64,000 nt of DNA from Kineosporia corallincola (lineage in GTDB: Bacteria; Actinomycetota; Actinomycetes; Actinomycetales; Kineosporiaceae): contig NZ_JAHBAY010000006.1 in NCBI RefSeq assembly GCF_018499875.1, positions 434,001 to 498,000 on the forward strand, written 5' to 3'. The notes under the pieces are model-generated. The model was given only the letters and a program-made list of their open reading frames with translations. It ran no database searches and was not told the DNA's origin. The stretch's first letter is position 1. Every line of letters starts with the position of its first letter. Positions 17,480 through 26,405 of the stretch are shown here, piece by piece. The position numbers were made by a program, and so were the translations under genes.

Positions 17480-18435
17480 CACTCGGCGGGCAGCTCGGCC
17501 ACGAACTCGCGCAGGAAGGAGCGCAGTTCGGGACCCAGGTCGTCACGCTCGGAGGCGAGGCGGACCACGGCCTTGAGATAGTCGAGCCGGTCACCGGTGT
17601 CGTAACGACGGCCCTTGAAGATGACGCCGTACACGCCGCCGCCGGGCTGGTCCGGGTTGTGGGCCAGTTCCTGGAGGGCATCGGTGAGCTGGATCTCGTT
17701 GCCACGGCCCGGCTTGGTCTCGCGCAACACCTCGAAGACCTGCGGGTGCAGCACGTACCGGCCGATCACCGCGAGGTTGGAGGGGGCGTCCTTCGGGTCG
17801 GGCTTCTCGACCATGCCGGTCACGCGCACCACGTCGTCCACACCGGTGGTCTCGACCGCGGCGCAGCCGTACAGGTGCACCTGGCTGGGGTCGACCTCCA
17901 TCAGGGCCACGACGCTGCCCTTGGTCTGGCGCTGCACGCCGATCATCCGGGAGAGCAGCTCGTCGCGTTCGTCGATCAGGTCGTCACCGAGCAGCACGGC
18001 GAACGGGTCGTCGTCGCCGACGTGGTGGGCGGCGCAGAGCACGGCGTGGCCGAGACCACGCGGGTCGCCCTGCCGGGTGTAGTGAATGTCGGCCAGGTCG
18101 GCCGACTCCCGGATCTGGGCGAGCCGGTCCTTGTCGCCCTTGGCCTCGAGCGCGGCCTCCAGTTCCCAGGCGCGGTCGAAGTGGTCCTCCAGCGAGCGCT
18201 TGCCCCGGCCGGTGATCATCAGCACGTCGCCCAGGCCGGCCCGGACGGCCTCCTCGACCACGTACTGGATGGCCGGGCGGTCGACGACCGGCAGCATCTC
18301 CTTGGGAGTCGCCTTGGTGACCGGCAGGAATCGGGTGCCCAGCCCGGCGGCCGGGATCACCGCCTTCACCACGGCGGGCCCAGGGGTCCCGTCGCCGAGT
18401 GAGGCGAGGTCAGCGGGAATGCTCGGTTCCGTCAT
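17479..18435 (-). CDS. galU: UTP-glucose-1-phosphate uridylyltransferase
   Basis: Makes UDP-glucose, the donor for cell-envelope glycans and the UMP donor for GalT. The 318-residue protein has the nucleotidyltransferase opening KAVIPAAGLGTRFLPVTKA, PKEMLPVVDRPAIQYVVEEA, the catalytic FAVLLGDDLID and VMEKPDPKDAPSNLAVIG-like segment (here GMVEKPDPKDAP). ATG at 18435 is chosen over a TTG two codons upstream. It heads the galU-glp-moaC-mogA-GNAT run with overlapping junctions. Confidence 0.95.
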   Translation of the reverse strand: MTEPSIPADLASLGDGTPGPAVVKAVIPAAGLGTRFLPVTKATPKEMLPVVDRPAIQYVVEEAVRAGLGDVLMITGRGKRSLEDHFDRAWELEAALEAKGDKDRLAQIRESADLADIHYTRQGDPRGLGHAVLCAAHHVGDDDPFAVLLGDDLIDERDELLSRMIGVQRQTKGSVVALMEVDPSQVHLYGCAAVETTGVDDVVRVTGMVEKPDPKDAPSNLAVIGRYVLHPQVFEVLRETKPGRGNEIQLTDALQELAHNPDQPGGGVYGVIFKGRRYDTGDRLDYLKAVVRLASERDDLGPELRSFLREFVAELPAE

Positions 18436-18444
18436 GGTCAAAAC

Positions 18445-20595
18445 CTAACCAGGTAGAGAGACGATCGGCGCGTTATGGCTCGGTTCGGCGACCCGCCAAC
18501 GGTTACGACCGTCACGTTTAGCCGCGTACAGAGCGGAATCGGCCGCCTGCAACACGTCATCGGCGCTCCGGCCGTCCCGGGGGTAGGCCGCCACCCCGAT
18601 GGACACGGTCACCGGCTGACTCACGTCGGCGTCCTCGAACGGGTGTGAGCGGGCGGCGACGAGCACCCGCTCGGCCACCCGGCACCCGCCGTCCGCGTCG
18701 GTGTCGCGCAGCAGCACGACGAACTCCTCGCCGCCGTACCGCGTCACCGTGTCCGCCTCCCGCACGCAGGCCAGGAGGCGGGCCGCGAAGTCGCGCAGCA
18801 CGATGTCACCGAAGCCGTGTCCCCAGGTGTCGTTGACCATCTTGAAATGGTCGATGTCCAGCATGAGTACGGTCAGGACGCCGTTTCCGCGGCTCGCCGC
18901 GGCGATCTCGCGGGACAGCGAACTGACCAGCTGGGCACGGTTGCCCAGGCCGGTCAGTGTGTCCGTCATCGAGAGCCTGCGCACCTCCAGATACCGGCGG
19001 ATGTTGGTGACGGCGGTGCCGGTCTGCGACGCCAGCGCACGCAGCCGGGTCAGGTGCAGCGCGTCGAACGTCTCACCGCCCTCACCACGAGCCACCACGA
19101 GCACCCCGACGGGTCTGCGACGCCCCCGCCCGCGCTCGGCCGGGCTCTCCACCGGAAGGGCGTCGACCCCGATCCCGATCGCCGCCACGGGGCCCGCGCC
19201 GGGTCGCTCGCTGACCGCCGGTTCGGTGAAAGCCTGTGATGTCTGTGGGTTTCCGATGAATGAGGCGTAGTGTTGCTCAGCCAGAGCTGGTAGAGCGGCC
19301 CTCGCCTCCTCGCCCTGCGGGTCGGCCCGCCCCACCTCGGAACGCACGCTCAGCCGGTCGCCCTCGCGCCGGCCGGACTGGTCCGAGGCACGTCGCCCGG
19401 CCGGGCCCCGGGCCGCGGCCAGGGCGGCCGGCACCGGCGGGTCCACCTCGTCGGCCACCAGCAGCACGGCCACCGCCGCCGCCTCGGTGGCGGCCAGCGT
19501 GGTCCCGGTGACCGTGCCGAGCAGCTCGTTCAGGTCGTGGGTGTGGGCCAGCGCCTCACCGAACCGGTCCAGGCTGTCGGCCAGCGCCACCCGCCCGGTC
19601 AGCAGTTCCTCACCGGCGGCGGAGAGTTCGTCGGCGACCGGCCGGGTCACCCGCATCAGCACCAGCCACAGCACGGCCGGACCGATCAGGGCCGCGGCGA
19701 CCAGGATCCAGCCGATCAGGGCGAGCACCCCGTGACCGGTCGCGGTGGTGGCCAGCAGCCGGTAGGGCAGTCCCGGTCCGGGCGCGGTCAGGGCGTAGCC
19801 GACCCCCTCGGCCGCCCCGCTCCCGGTCGGCGGCAGCTGGCGTAGCAGCCGGGCGGTGGGCAGGTCCGCGCCCTCGTCCTCCACCGGATCGCCACTGCTC
19901 GCCAGCACCACCGGCGGGCCCGCGGGGGTGAGCACGGCGAGCCGGCCGGAGGCGCCGAGCCGGGTGCGCAGGACGGTGAGGGCCGCCTCGTCCAGCGGCG
20001 ACCAGGTGACGACGGTGGCCACCCGCACCCGCGCGGTGCTCCCGGCCGGGTTGATCAGCACCGGTGAGATCTCGGCCAGCCCGGCCACGTCGCCCGTGGT
20101 GCCGACCCGCCCGGCCGAGCACGACGGCGCTGACTCCTCCAGAACCTCCTGCCCCTGAGGTTCTTGCGGCGCGATGCTGGTGACCACGCCCCGCGCCCGG
20201 GCCGGCCCCGCGCCGGCGATCAGCCGGGCGTCCGGGTCGAACACCGCGACCGCGCTGCCCGGCCGCCGGGCCGCCGCCCGGTCGGCGAAGATCTGTGCGG
20301 CCTCCCGGGTCACGGCGCCGTCGTTGCGGGTGGCAAATGCCGCGACCTCGCCTGCGGCGACCCGGTTTCCGGCCCGGACCGCATCGCAGTGGCCGGCCAG
20401 CGCCACCACCGCGGCGTCCGCGTCGCGGGTGGCCGCACCGGCCGCGACCGAGCGGGCGTGGGTGGGGGCGATCAGGCCGATCACGGTGCCACCGACGAGC
20501 AGGGGGACGACGGCGAGCAGGGCCAGCACGACCGCCAGCCGCGAGCCCAGCCGGGTGTGCGCCCCGGCCCCGGCCTCGACCGGGACGGGCGTCAC
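18445..20595 (-). CDS. Membrane diguanylate cyclase with extracellular sensor and GAF-like region
   Basis: A 716-residue signalling protein. Membrane helices at about 14-38 and 225-250 (ALIGWILVAAALIGPAVLW) flank an extracellular region of a Cache-like kind. A HAMP-like linker and a GAF-like domain follow, then the C-terminal GGDEF domain (about 560-705). The active loop reads RYGGEEF, with DIDHFKMVNDTWGHGFGD and the opening DTLTGLGN intact, and an RxxD inhibitory site (READ) lies exactly five residues before GGEEF. It should make c-di-GMP with product inhibition. The GTG at 20595 is selected for the strong GGAGGGG ribosome site just upstream; the frame stays open further but then runs antisense to the next gene. 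The sensed ligand is unknown. Confidence 0.92.
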   Translation of the reverse strand: MTPVPVEAGAGAHTRLGSRLAVVLALLAVVPLLVGGTVIGLIAPTHARSVAAGAATRDADAAVVALAGHCDAVRAGNRVAAGEVAAFATRNDGAVTREAAQIFADRAAARRPGSAVAVFDPDARLIAGAGPARARGVVTSIAPQEPQGQEVLEESAPSCSAGRVGTTGDVAGLAEISPVLINPAGSTARVRVATVVTWSPLDEAALTVLRTRLGASGRLAVLTPAGPPVVLASSGDPVEDEGADLPTARLLRQLPPTGSGAAEGVGYALTAPGPGLPYRLLATTATGHGVLALIGWILVAAALIGPAVLWLVLMRVTRPVADELSAAGEELLTGRVALADSLDRFGEALAHTHDLNELLGTVTGTTLAATEAAAVAVLLVADEVDPPVPAALAAARGPAGRRASDQSGRREGDRLSVRSEVGRADPQGEEARAALPALAEQHYASFIGNPQTSQAFTEPAVSERPGAGPVAAIGIGVDALPVESPAERGRGRRRPVGVLVVARGEGGETFDALHLTRLRALASQTGTAVTNIRRYLEVRRLSMTDTLTGLGNRAQLVSSLSREIAAASRGNGVLTVLMLDIDHFKMVNDTWGHGFGDIVLRDFAARLLACVREADTVTRYGGEEFVVLLRDTDADGGCRVAERVLVAARSHPFEDADVSQPVTVSIGVAAYPRDGRSADDVLQAADSALYAAKRDGRNRWRVAEPSHNAPIVSLPG

Positions 20596-20769
20596 CGGCC
20601 CCTCCCCCTGGTCCCCCACCCGAACAGCCCGAGCATGTGGTCCATCCGACTCAAGTCCCCCGTGTTGCTGACGTGCCTGAACGACGCCGAAGAGCGCATG
20701 GTGCAAGGTGGTGCCGATCGGACGGCGATGACAACCGTTCGTAAACAGGTACACACCGAGAGTAGCGTG

Positions 20770-21408
20770 ATGGACAGGTCCGAGGCACCGAGCGACCGGA
20801 AGAGGGCACTGCGCCAGACCGTCCGGCGACGCCGCGCGCAGCGCGACGGCGAGGTCCGGCGGCGCGAGGAGTCGGACCTCGCCGCGGCCGCGCTGGCGCT
20901 GCCGGCGATCCGCGCGGCGTCGTGCGTGGCGGTCTACGCCTCCCTGCCGGACGAGCCCGCCACCGGTCTGCTGCGCGAGGGCCTGCGCGAGCTGGGAGTG
21001 CGGGTGCTGCTGCCGGTGGTCGTGGACGACGCCGGGGGCGGCAGCGGGACGGCCGGCGGCGGGCCGACGCTGGAATGGGCGCTCGACGTCGGGGATCTCG
21101 CGGCCAACGGCGTCCTCAAGCTGTTCGAGCCCACCGGGGAACGGCTGGGACCCGACGCGATCGCCCAGGCCGACGTGCTGCTGATCCCCGCGATGGCGGT
21201 GGACACCACCGGACTGCGGATGGGCCGCGGCCGGGGTTACTACGACGCGGCCCTGGGACGGCTGGCCGTTCTGCGACCGGACGCCCTGGTGCTGGCCGTC
21301 GTGCACGACGACGAGCTGCTCGACGCGAGTGCTACGCCGGTACCGGCCGAGGCGCACGACCGTCGTGTCGACGGTGTGCTGACCCCGGCCCGCACGGTGT
21401 TCTTCTGA
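20770..21408 (+). CDS. 5-formyltetrahydrofolate cyclo-ligase
   Basis: Converts 5-formyl-THF to 5,10-methenyl-THF using ATP, in the cytoplasm. The 212-residue protein begins with the basic helix DRKRALRQTVRRRRAQRD, has VAVYASLPDEPAT in the middle and the conserved C-terminal block DVLLIPAMAVDTTGLRMGRG followed by GYYDAAL. ATG at 20770 is used; the preceding GTG (20767) is also possible. The gene is divergent from the diguanylate cyclase gene, 174 bases apart, and convergent with the acylase gene, 19 bases apart. Confidence 0.92.
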   Translation: MDRSEAPSDRKRALRQTVRRRRAQRDGEVRRREESDLAAAALALPAIRAASCVAVYASLPDEPATGLLREGLRELGVRVLLPVVVDDAGGGSGTAGGGPTLEWALDVGDLAANGVLKLFEPTGERLGPDAIAQADVLLIPAMAVDTTGLRMGRGRGYYDAALGRLAVLRPDALVLAVVHDDELLDASATPVPAEAHDRRVDGVLTPARTVFF

Positions 21409-21427
21409 GCAGGTTCCTCTCAGCCGG

Positions 21428-24247
21428 CTACGGCTTGAAGGTCTGTTCCTCGTCCTTGCCCGCCTTCACCGCGTCGGCGGTGAAGGACCAGGCGTAGTCG
21501 TCGCCCTTCAGCCAGGTGCTGACCTGGTTGTCGTAGTACTTGTCCATCGGGTGCCCGGACACGCCGGTCTGGTTCACCCACCGGGAGTTGTCCAGGTTGG
21601 ACAGGTCCACGATCATCCGCATCGACGGCGCGGCGGTCACCGAGAAGTCACCGGCCGAGGCGTCCCAGGAGAACGCGCCGATGATCGACGAGCCGCCCGG
21701 CGCCTGGTACGGACCCCGGTTGAACAGCTTGTTCAGGATGCCGCCGAGGGCGTCGCTGGTGCCGATCGGGGTCTGCTCCAGGGTGACCTGGTGCAGCTTG
21801 CCCCAGCGCCACTTGCCCGGGTCCTTGCCCAGCCGCTGGGTCAGCTCCAGCCGGGCCGAGCTCAGGGCCTGGCGCAGGATCTCGTCGCGGGTCTCGACCA
21901 CGTCGTCGGTGCGGCCGTCGTCCCACCACTCGTCCTTGGCGTCCTTCATCAGCAGCCGGACCACCTCGAACCAGCGGTCCCCGCCGTCCGGCTTGAAGCC
22001 CTCGGGCAGTTCGTCGGCGAAGGTCAGGTCGAGCATCTTGGCCCAGACGGTGTTGAAGTACGCGGCCGCCGCCGAGTCCGTGGGCTGGGTGAAGTCCCAG
22101 CCCTTCAGCAGGTCCACGGCCTCCTGGGTGAACTCGTCGGTGTCGCCCTCGAGCTTCAGCAGCTCCGGCACCAGCATCTCGGCGATCGAGTTGTACGTGT
22201 CGGTCTGCACCGCACGCATGTCGTCGACCGTGATCGGGTGCTCCGAGCGGGCCTTCGCGATCAGCTCGTTGATCCGCTGCGACCGGTAGCCGTAGTCCCA
22301 GTCGTCAGTGAGCTGCGCGGTGCCGTCCGGCCCGGTGACCGCCTGATTCGCGGCCACGATGTAGCCGCTGTCCGGGTTCTCCACCCAGGGCAGGTCCTTC
22401 TTCTTGACCCAGCCGGTCCAGTCGTAGCGCGAGTCCCAGCCGATCTGCGGCCAGGTGCCGTCGGAGGGCACCTTCGCGGTCGGGTCGCCGTCACCGCGCA
22501 CCGGAATCCGGCCCGGCGACTGGTAGCCGATGTTGCCGTCGACGTCGGCGTAGATCACGTTCTGCGCCGGGGCGTCGAGCTTCAGCACGGCCTTGCGGAA
22601 CGAGGTGAAGTCCTGCGCCACGTCCAGCTCGAGGATCGCGTCCATCGAGGTGCCGGCCCGTAGTGCGGTCCAGTTCAGCGCGACCGCGTAAGTGGTGCTG
22701 CGCAAGACCTTCTCGCCCGGCACGGTGGTGGTGTTGCCGACCGCCGCCACCTCCGGCAACACGTCCGACACCAGCGGTCCGTGCTTGGTGGAGCGCACCG
22801 TGATCGTCACCGGGTCGCCCCCGGCCACCTTGATCGTCTCGGTGCGGGTGGTCAGGTCCTTGGACTTGCCGTCCTGCACGTAGGTCTTGCCGTCGCTGTT
22901 CACCTTCTCCAGGAAGAAGTCGGTGACGTCGGCGCCCAGGTTGGTCAGGCCCCAGCTGATCCGCACGTTGTGGCCGATGACCACACCGGGCATGCCGGCG
23001 AAGCCGTAACCGGCCACGTCGAACGCACAGTCCTCGGACACCGTGTTGCAGTGCAGGCCGACCTGCGTCCAGACACCCGGCATCGACGTTCCCAGATGCG
23101 GGTCGTTCGCGAGCAGGGGCAGGCCGGACTCGGTCAGGTCGCCGTTCACGACCCAGGAGTTCGAGCCGTTCCCCTCGCCGCTGTCCCCAAGGACGCTGGG
23201 GAGCGAGTCCAGCGCGTTGCTCGCGGCGGTCATCGCCTCCTGGACGACCTCGGTGGTGAGCCCCGCCGTGTCCACGGTCGCCGTCGTCGAACCGCTGGTG
23301 GACGACGAAGCGGCCGTGCTCAGTGCGTCGTCCGTCGTTTTCGCACCGGTGGCCGCGCCCTGGGCCGTGGTGCCCTGGGCGGCTGCTGCTGTGCCGTTCT
23401 CGGTGGCTGTGCCGTTCTCGGTCGCGGTGCCGTTCTCGGTCGCGGTGCCGTTCTCGGTCGCGGCGCCGTTCTCGGCGGTCGTGCTTTCGGAGGCACTGCC
23501 CTTGGCACCCGAGCCGGCCTGGTTCCCTGCCGCCGCCGAACCGTTGACGATCGGCGAGTGCTCCTCGTAGGGATAGCTCGGGAACAGCTGCTCGACGCGC
23601 TCGACGTTGCGGACGGTCTTGATCGCCTGCCCGCGGTCGAGTTCCTCGTCGTAGTTGCCCCGCAGGTTCCAGGCCATCGCCTTGAGCCAGGCCAGCGAGT
23701 CGACCGGCGTCCAGGGCTCGATCGCCTCGAGCTTGTTGCGGCGCTCCAGCAGGGTGTAGCTGATCGACAGCTCGGACTTGGACTTGCCCTCGATGTAGGC
23801 GTTGACCCCGTCCGCGTAGGCCTTGAGGTAGGCCCGCGTGGAGTCACTCGCCTGCTCGTACTCCTGGGCGGCGACCTGGCGCCAGCCGAGAGTACGGACC
23901 AGCTTGTCAGCGGTCAGGGCGTCTTCGTTCTCGCCCACCAGCTCGCTGAGCCGACCGGAGGTGATGTGCCGGCGCAGGTCCATCTGGAAGAACTGGTCCT
24001 GCGCGTTGACGTACCCCTGCACCCGGAACAGATCCTCGGCGTTGTCCGCGTAGATCTGCGGAACACCTTGATCGTCACGGATCACACTGGCCTGGCCGGT
24101 GAGGCCCGCCATGGTCACCTCACCGCCACGGTCGGGCAGGGGGCGCCGGATGACGGACACGGCGAGTACGACGACGACAACGACTGCGATCACGGCGACA
24201 ACAGCGGAGCCGATGGCCGTTACACGGAGGGCACGGCGACGGGTCAC
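21428..24247 (-). CDS. Penicillin-acylase-family N-terminal nucleophile hydrolase, membrane-anchored
   Basis: About 939 residues. One membrane helix lies close to the N-terminus (about 10-35, VVAVIAVVVVVVLAVSV), so the enzyme is anchored and faces outward. The alpha-chain region opens with GVPQIYADNAEDLFRVQGY. A disordered Thr/Ala/Asn-rich spacer with ATENGT repeats (about 256-285) lies before the self-cleavage site, and the beta-chain nucleophile is the serine in GNGSNSWVVNG, followed by LANDPHLG. The later segments GNIGYQSPGRIPVR and IGAFSWDAS match the family. Members cleave amide bonds of acylated compounds such as beta-lactams or acyl-homoserine lactones; the substrate here is unknown. 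The start is uncertain: GTG at 24247 or 24265, neither with a clear ribosome site. Confidence 0.9.
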   Translation of the reverse strand: MTRRRALRVTAIGSAVVAVIAVVVVVVLAVSVIRRPLPDRGGEVTMAGLTGQASVIRDDQGVPQIYADNAEDLFRVQGYVNAQDQFFQMDLRRHITSGRLSELVGENEDALTADKLVRTLGWRQVAAQEYEQASDSTRAYLKAYADGVNAYIEGKSKSELSISYTLLERRNKLEAIEPWTPVDSLAWLKAMAWNLRGNYDEELDRGQAIKTVRNVERVEQLFPSYPYEEHSPIVNGSAAAGNQAGSGAKGSASESTTAENGAATENGTATENGTATENGTATENGTAAAAQGTTAQGAATGAKTTDDALSTAASSSTSGSTTATVDTAGLTTEVVQEAMTAASNALDSLPSVLGDSGEGNGSNSWVVNGDLTESGLPLLANDPHLGTSMPGVWTQVGLHCNTVSEDCAFDVAGYGFAGMPGVVIGHNVRISWGLTNLGADVTDFFLEKVNSDGKTYVQDGKSKDLTTRTETIKVAGGDPVTITVRSTKHGPLVSDVLPEVAAVGNTTTVPGEKVLRSTTYAVALNWTALRAGTSMDAILELDVAQDFTSFRKAVLKLDAPAQNVIYADVDGNIGYQSPGRIPVRGDGDPTAKVPSDGTWPQIGWDSRYDWTGWVKKKDLPWVENPDSGYIVAANQAVTGPDGTAQLTDDWDYGYRSQRINELIAKARSEHPITVDDMRAVQTDTYNSIAEMLVPELLKLEGDTDEFTQEAVDLLKGWDFTQPTDSAAAAYFNTVWAKMLDLTFADELPEGFKPDGGDRWFEVVRLLMKDAKDEWWDDGRTDDVVETRDEILRQALSSARLELTQRLGKDPGKWRWGKLHQVTLEQTPIGTSDALGGILNKLFNRGPYQAPGGSSIIGAFSWDASAGDFSVTAAPSMRMIVDLSNLDNSRWVNQTGVSGHPMDKYYDNQVSTWLKGDDYAWSFTADAVKAGKDEEQTFKP
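23391..23476 (-). repeat. 18-base tandem repeats in the acylase spacer
   Basis: About five copies of the plus-strand unit GTGCCGTTCTCGGTCGCG, the outer ones diverged, encode ATENGT hexapeptides. They fall in the region between the alpha chain and the catalytic serine, where length change is tolerable. Confidence 0.85.
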
Positions 24248-24380
24248 GGCAGGAACAATAGCCACTGTCCGGAGGCACGCCGTACCTGCCGTCGACGGCA
24301 CGACCCAGCGTGACCGATAGGATCGGGTCAAGGCTGACGTTGGCCTGTGAAAATCCTATGGGTCACGAAGGGCCGATGAT

Positions 24381-26405
24381 TTGACGATTGAGCAGCTCAA
24401 CCTCGCGCTGCTCGCCGGTCCTGCCGTCTTGCTCGTCGCCGTGGCGGCGGTCCGGCTTTCCGTGGGAACCGGTTTTCCTTCACTACTTCTTTACCTGGCG
24501 CTGGGCCTGATCATCGGCGAAGGCGGCTTCGGTCTCGAGTTCGAGGACGCCGAGCTGACCTCCGTGCTCGGCTACGCGGCACTGGTCCTGATCCTGGCCG
24601 AAGGTGGACTGACCACCCGCTGGGCCACGATCAAACCCTCCGTCGCCCCTGCCGCCCTCCTGGCCACCGCGGGCACCTGCGTCTCGGTGGCCGTGGCGGG
24701 CACCGGTGCGCACTACGTGCTCAGCCTGGAGTGGCCGCTGGCGTTGCTGCTCGGCGCGGCGATCTCGTCCACCGATGCAGCGGCGGTGTTCTCGGTGCTG
24801 CGCCGGGTGCCCCTCCCGCCCCGGCTGGTGGGCATGCTGGAGGCCGAGTCCGGCTTCAACGACGCACCGGTCGTGATCATCGTGATCGCGCTCACCGAGG
24901 TGGCGCACGGCGGCGAGTCGCACGGCATCGGCCACCTGCTGTACGAGGCGGTCTTCGAGCTCGTGGTCGGCACCGGCATGGGCCTGGGCATCGGTTTCCT
25001 CGGGGCCATGGCCCTGCGCCGGGTCGCCCTGCCGTCTTCCGGCCTGTACCCGATCGCGGTGTTCGGCTTCGCGATCGGCTCGTACGGCGCCGCCGCCACC
25101 ATCCATGCCTCCGGTTTCATCGCCGTCTACCTCTGCTCGCTGGTGCTCGGGAACTCCCGCCTCCCCCACGGCGTGGCCGTGCGAGGCTTCGCCGAAGGGC
25201 TCGGCTGGATCGCCCAGATCGGCTTGTTCGTGCTGCTCGGCCTCCTGGCGTCGCCGGAAAGACTGCCCGCACAGGTCGGTCCGGCCTTCCTCATCGGCCT
25301 CGTGCTCCTGCTCGTCGCCCGCCCGCTCTCGGTGCTGGTCGCGGTCTCCTGGTTCAAGGTGCCCCTGCGTGAGCAGGCCTTCCTGTCCTGGGCCGGCCTG
25401 CGCGGCGCGGTCCCGGTCGTGCTGGCCACCGTGCCCGTGGCCCAGGGCGTGGAGAACTCCCGCCAGCTCTTCGACATCGTGTTCTGCCTGGTGCTGATCT
25501 TCACCCTGGTCCAGGCCCCCACCCTTCCCTGGGTGGCGAAGCGCCTCGGCCTGTCCGACGACTCGCCCACCGTCGGCCTGGAGGTGGAGTCCGTGCCCCT
25601 CGGCGCTCAGGGCGCGGACGTGCTGGAGGCCCACGTCGGACCGGACTCCCGCCTGCACGGCGTGGAGATCTTCGAGCTCCGCCTCCCCCCCGGAGCCAAC
25701 GTCACGCTCGTTCTGCGTGACGGCGAGGCGATCGTGCCGGATCAGCGCACCGCCCTACGTCACGGTGACGACCTCATCGTCGTCACCCCGGCCGCCGTCC
25801 GGTCCGCCACCGAGGACCGCCTCAAGGCCGTCAGCATGGGCGGCAAACTGTCCGGCTGGCGTGGCAAGGACTCCTCTCGGCCGGGCTCGGGCTCTGGCCT
25901 GGGTTCGGGCTCTGGTTCGGGCTCTGGTTCGGGCTCTGGTTCTGGTTCTGGGCTGGGTTCTGGCTCCGGGGCTGGCTCGAGCTCTGGGACGGGTTCCGGG
26001 TCTCGTGCCGGCTCCGGACCGGGTGCTCGCCCCGGAGGCGGGCTGGGCGCAGGGACACGCTTCGAGTCCGGTGCTGGGGCTCGTTCTGGCTCGGGCGCTG
26101 GTTCCGGCTCGGGCTCCGGCTCCAACTCGGGCTCGGGCTCGGGCTCCGGCTCCGGCTCCGGCTCCGCAACTCGTTCCGGGTCCGCTTCAGGAACCCGGTC
26201 GGACTCGGGCGCTGGCATCGGCTCTGGCTCTGGCTCTGGCTCTGGCTCGGAGCCTCAGGCCGGCGCCAACGCCTCCGGCCGACCGGACTTCCCACCGGAC
26301 GCCCCCGGAGTCAGCCAACCCGGGGGCGCGCGAGGACTCGCACGTCGTCTCCGACCTGGCGCACGTCGAGCAGTTCAAGACGCCACACGTCGGCGATCGT
26401 CGTGA
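24381..26405 (+). CDS. Cation/proton antiporter (CPA1, YcgO/NhaP2-like) with RCK-C domain and Gly/Ser-rich tail
   Basis: A 674-residue membrane protein. Residues 1-395 hold about twelve helices typical of CPA1 antiporters, with [20 protein letters not shown] and [14 protein letters not shown], whose Asp is the expected ion-binding residue. A TrkA-C/RCK-C regulatory domain follows (about 405-480, [15 protein letters not shown] and [10 protein letters not shown]), which points to K+/H+ exchange. After residue 490 the protein becomes a roughly 130-residue Gly/Ser-rich stretch of SGSG repeats and then an Arg-rich end. The TTG start has GAAGGG upstream. The last 95 bases overlap the end of ribD on the opposite strand. 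Confidence 0.88.
   Translation: MTIEQLNLALLAGPAVLLVAVAAVRLSVGTGFPSLLLYLALGLIIGEGGFGLEFEDAELTSVLGYAALVLILAEGGLTTRWATIKPSVAPAALLATAGTCVSVAVAGTGAHYVLSLEWPLALLLGAAISSTDAAAVFSVLRRVPLPPRLVGMLEAESGFNDAPVVIIVIALTEVAHGGESHGIGHLLYEAVFELVVGTGMGLGIGFLGAMALRRVALPSSGLYPIAVFGFAIGSYGAAATIHASGFIAVYLCSLVLGNSRLPHGVAVRGFAEGLGWIAQIGLFVLLGLLASPERLPAQVGPAFLIGLVLLLVARPLSVLVAVSWFKVPLREQAFLSWAGLRGAVPVVLATVPVAQGVENSRQLFDIVFCLVLIFTLVQAPTLPWVAKRLGLSDDSPTVGLEVESVPLGAQGADVLEAHVGPDSRLHGVEIFELRLPPGANVTLVLRDGEAIVPDQRTALRHGDDLIVVTPAAVRSATEDRLKAVSMGGKLSGWRGKDSSRPGSGSGLGSGSGSGSGSGSGSGSGLGSGSGAGSSSGTGSGSRAGSGPGARPGGGLGAGTRFESGAGARSGSGAGSGSGSGSNSGSGSGSGSGSGSATRSGSASGTRSDSGAGIGSGSGSGSGSEPQAGANASGRPDFPPDAPGVSQPGGARGLARRLRPGARRAVQDATRRRSS
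25880..26260 (+). repeat. Imperfect GGCTCTGGTTCG-type repeats encoding the Gly/Ser tail
   Basis: Short six- and twelve-base motifs alternating GGCTCT, GGTTCG and GGCTCG are repeated through this stretch, giving SGSG protein repeats. The pattern is typical of slippage-driven growth, and such tracts are also prone to assembly error. Confidence 0.8.

Noticed and set aside
20596-21357. N-terminal extension of the diguanylate cyclase frame
   Set aside because: It lies antisense to 5-formyltetrahydrofolate cyclo-ligase and has shadow-type composition; the GTG at 20595 has a strong ribosome site.
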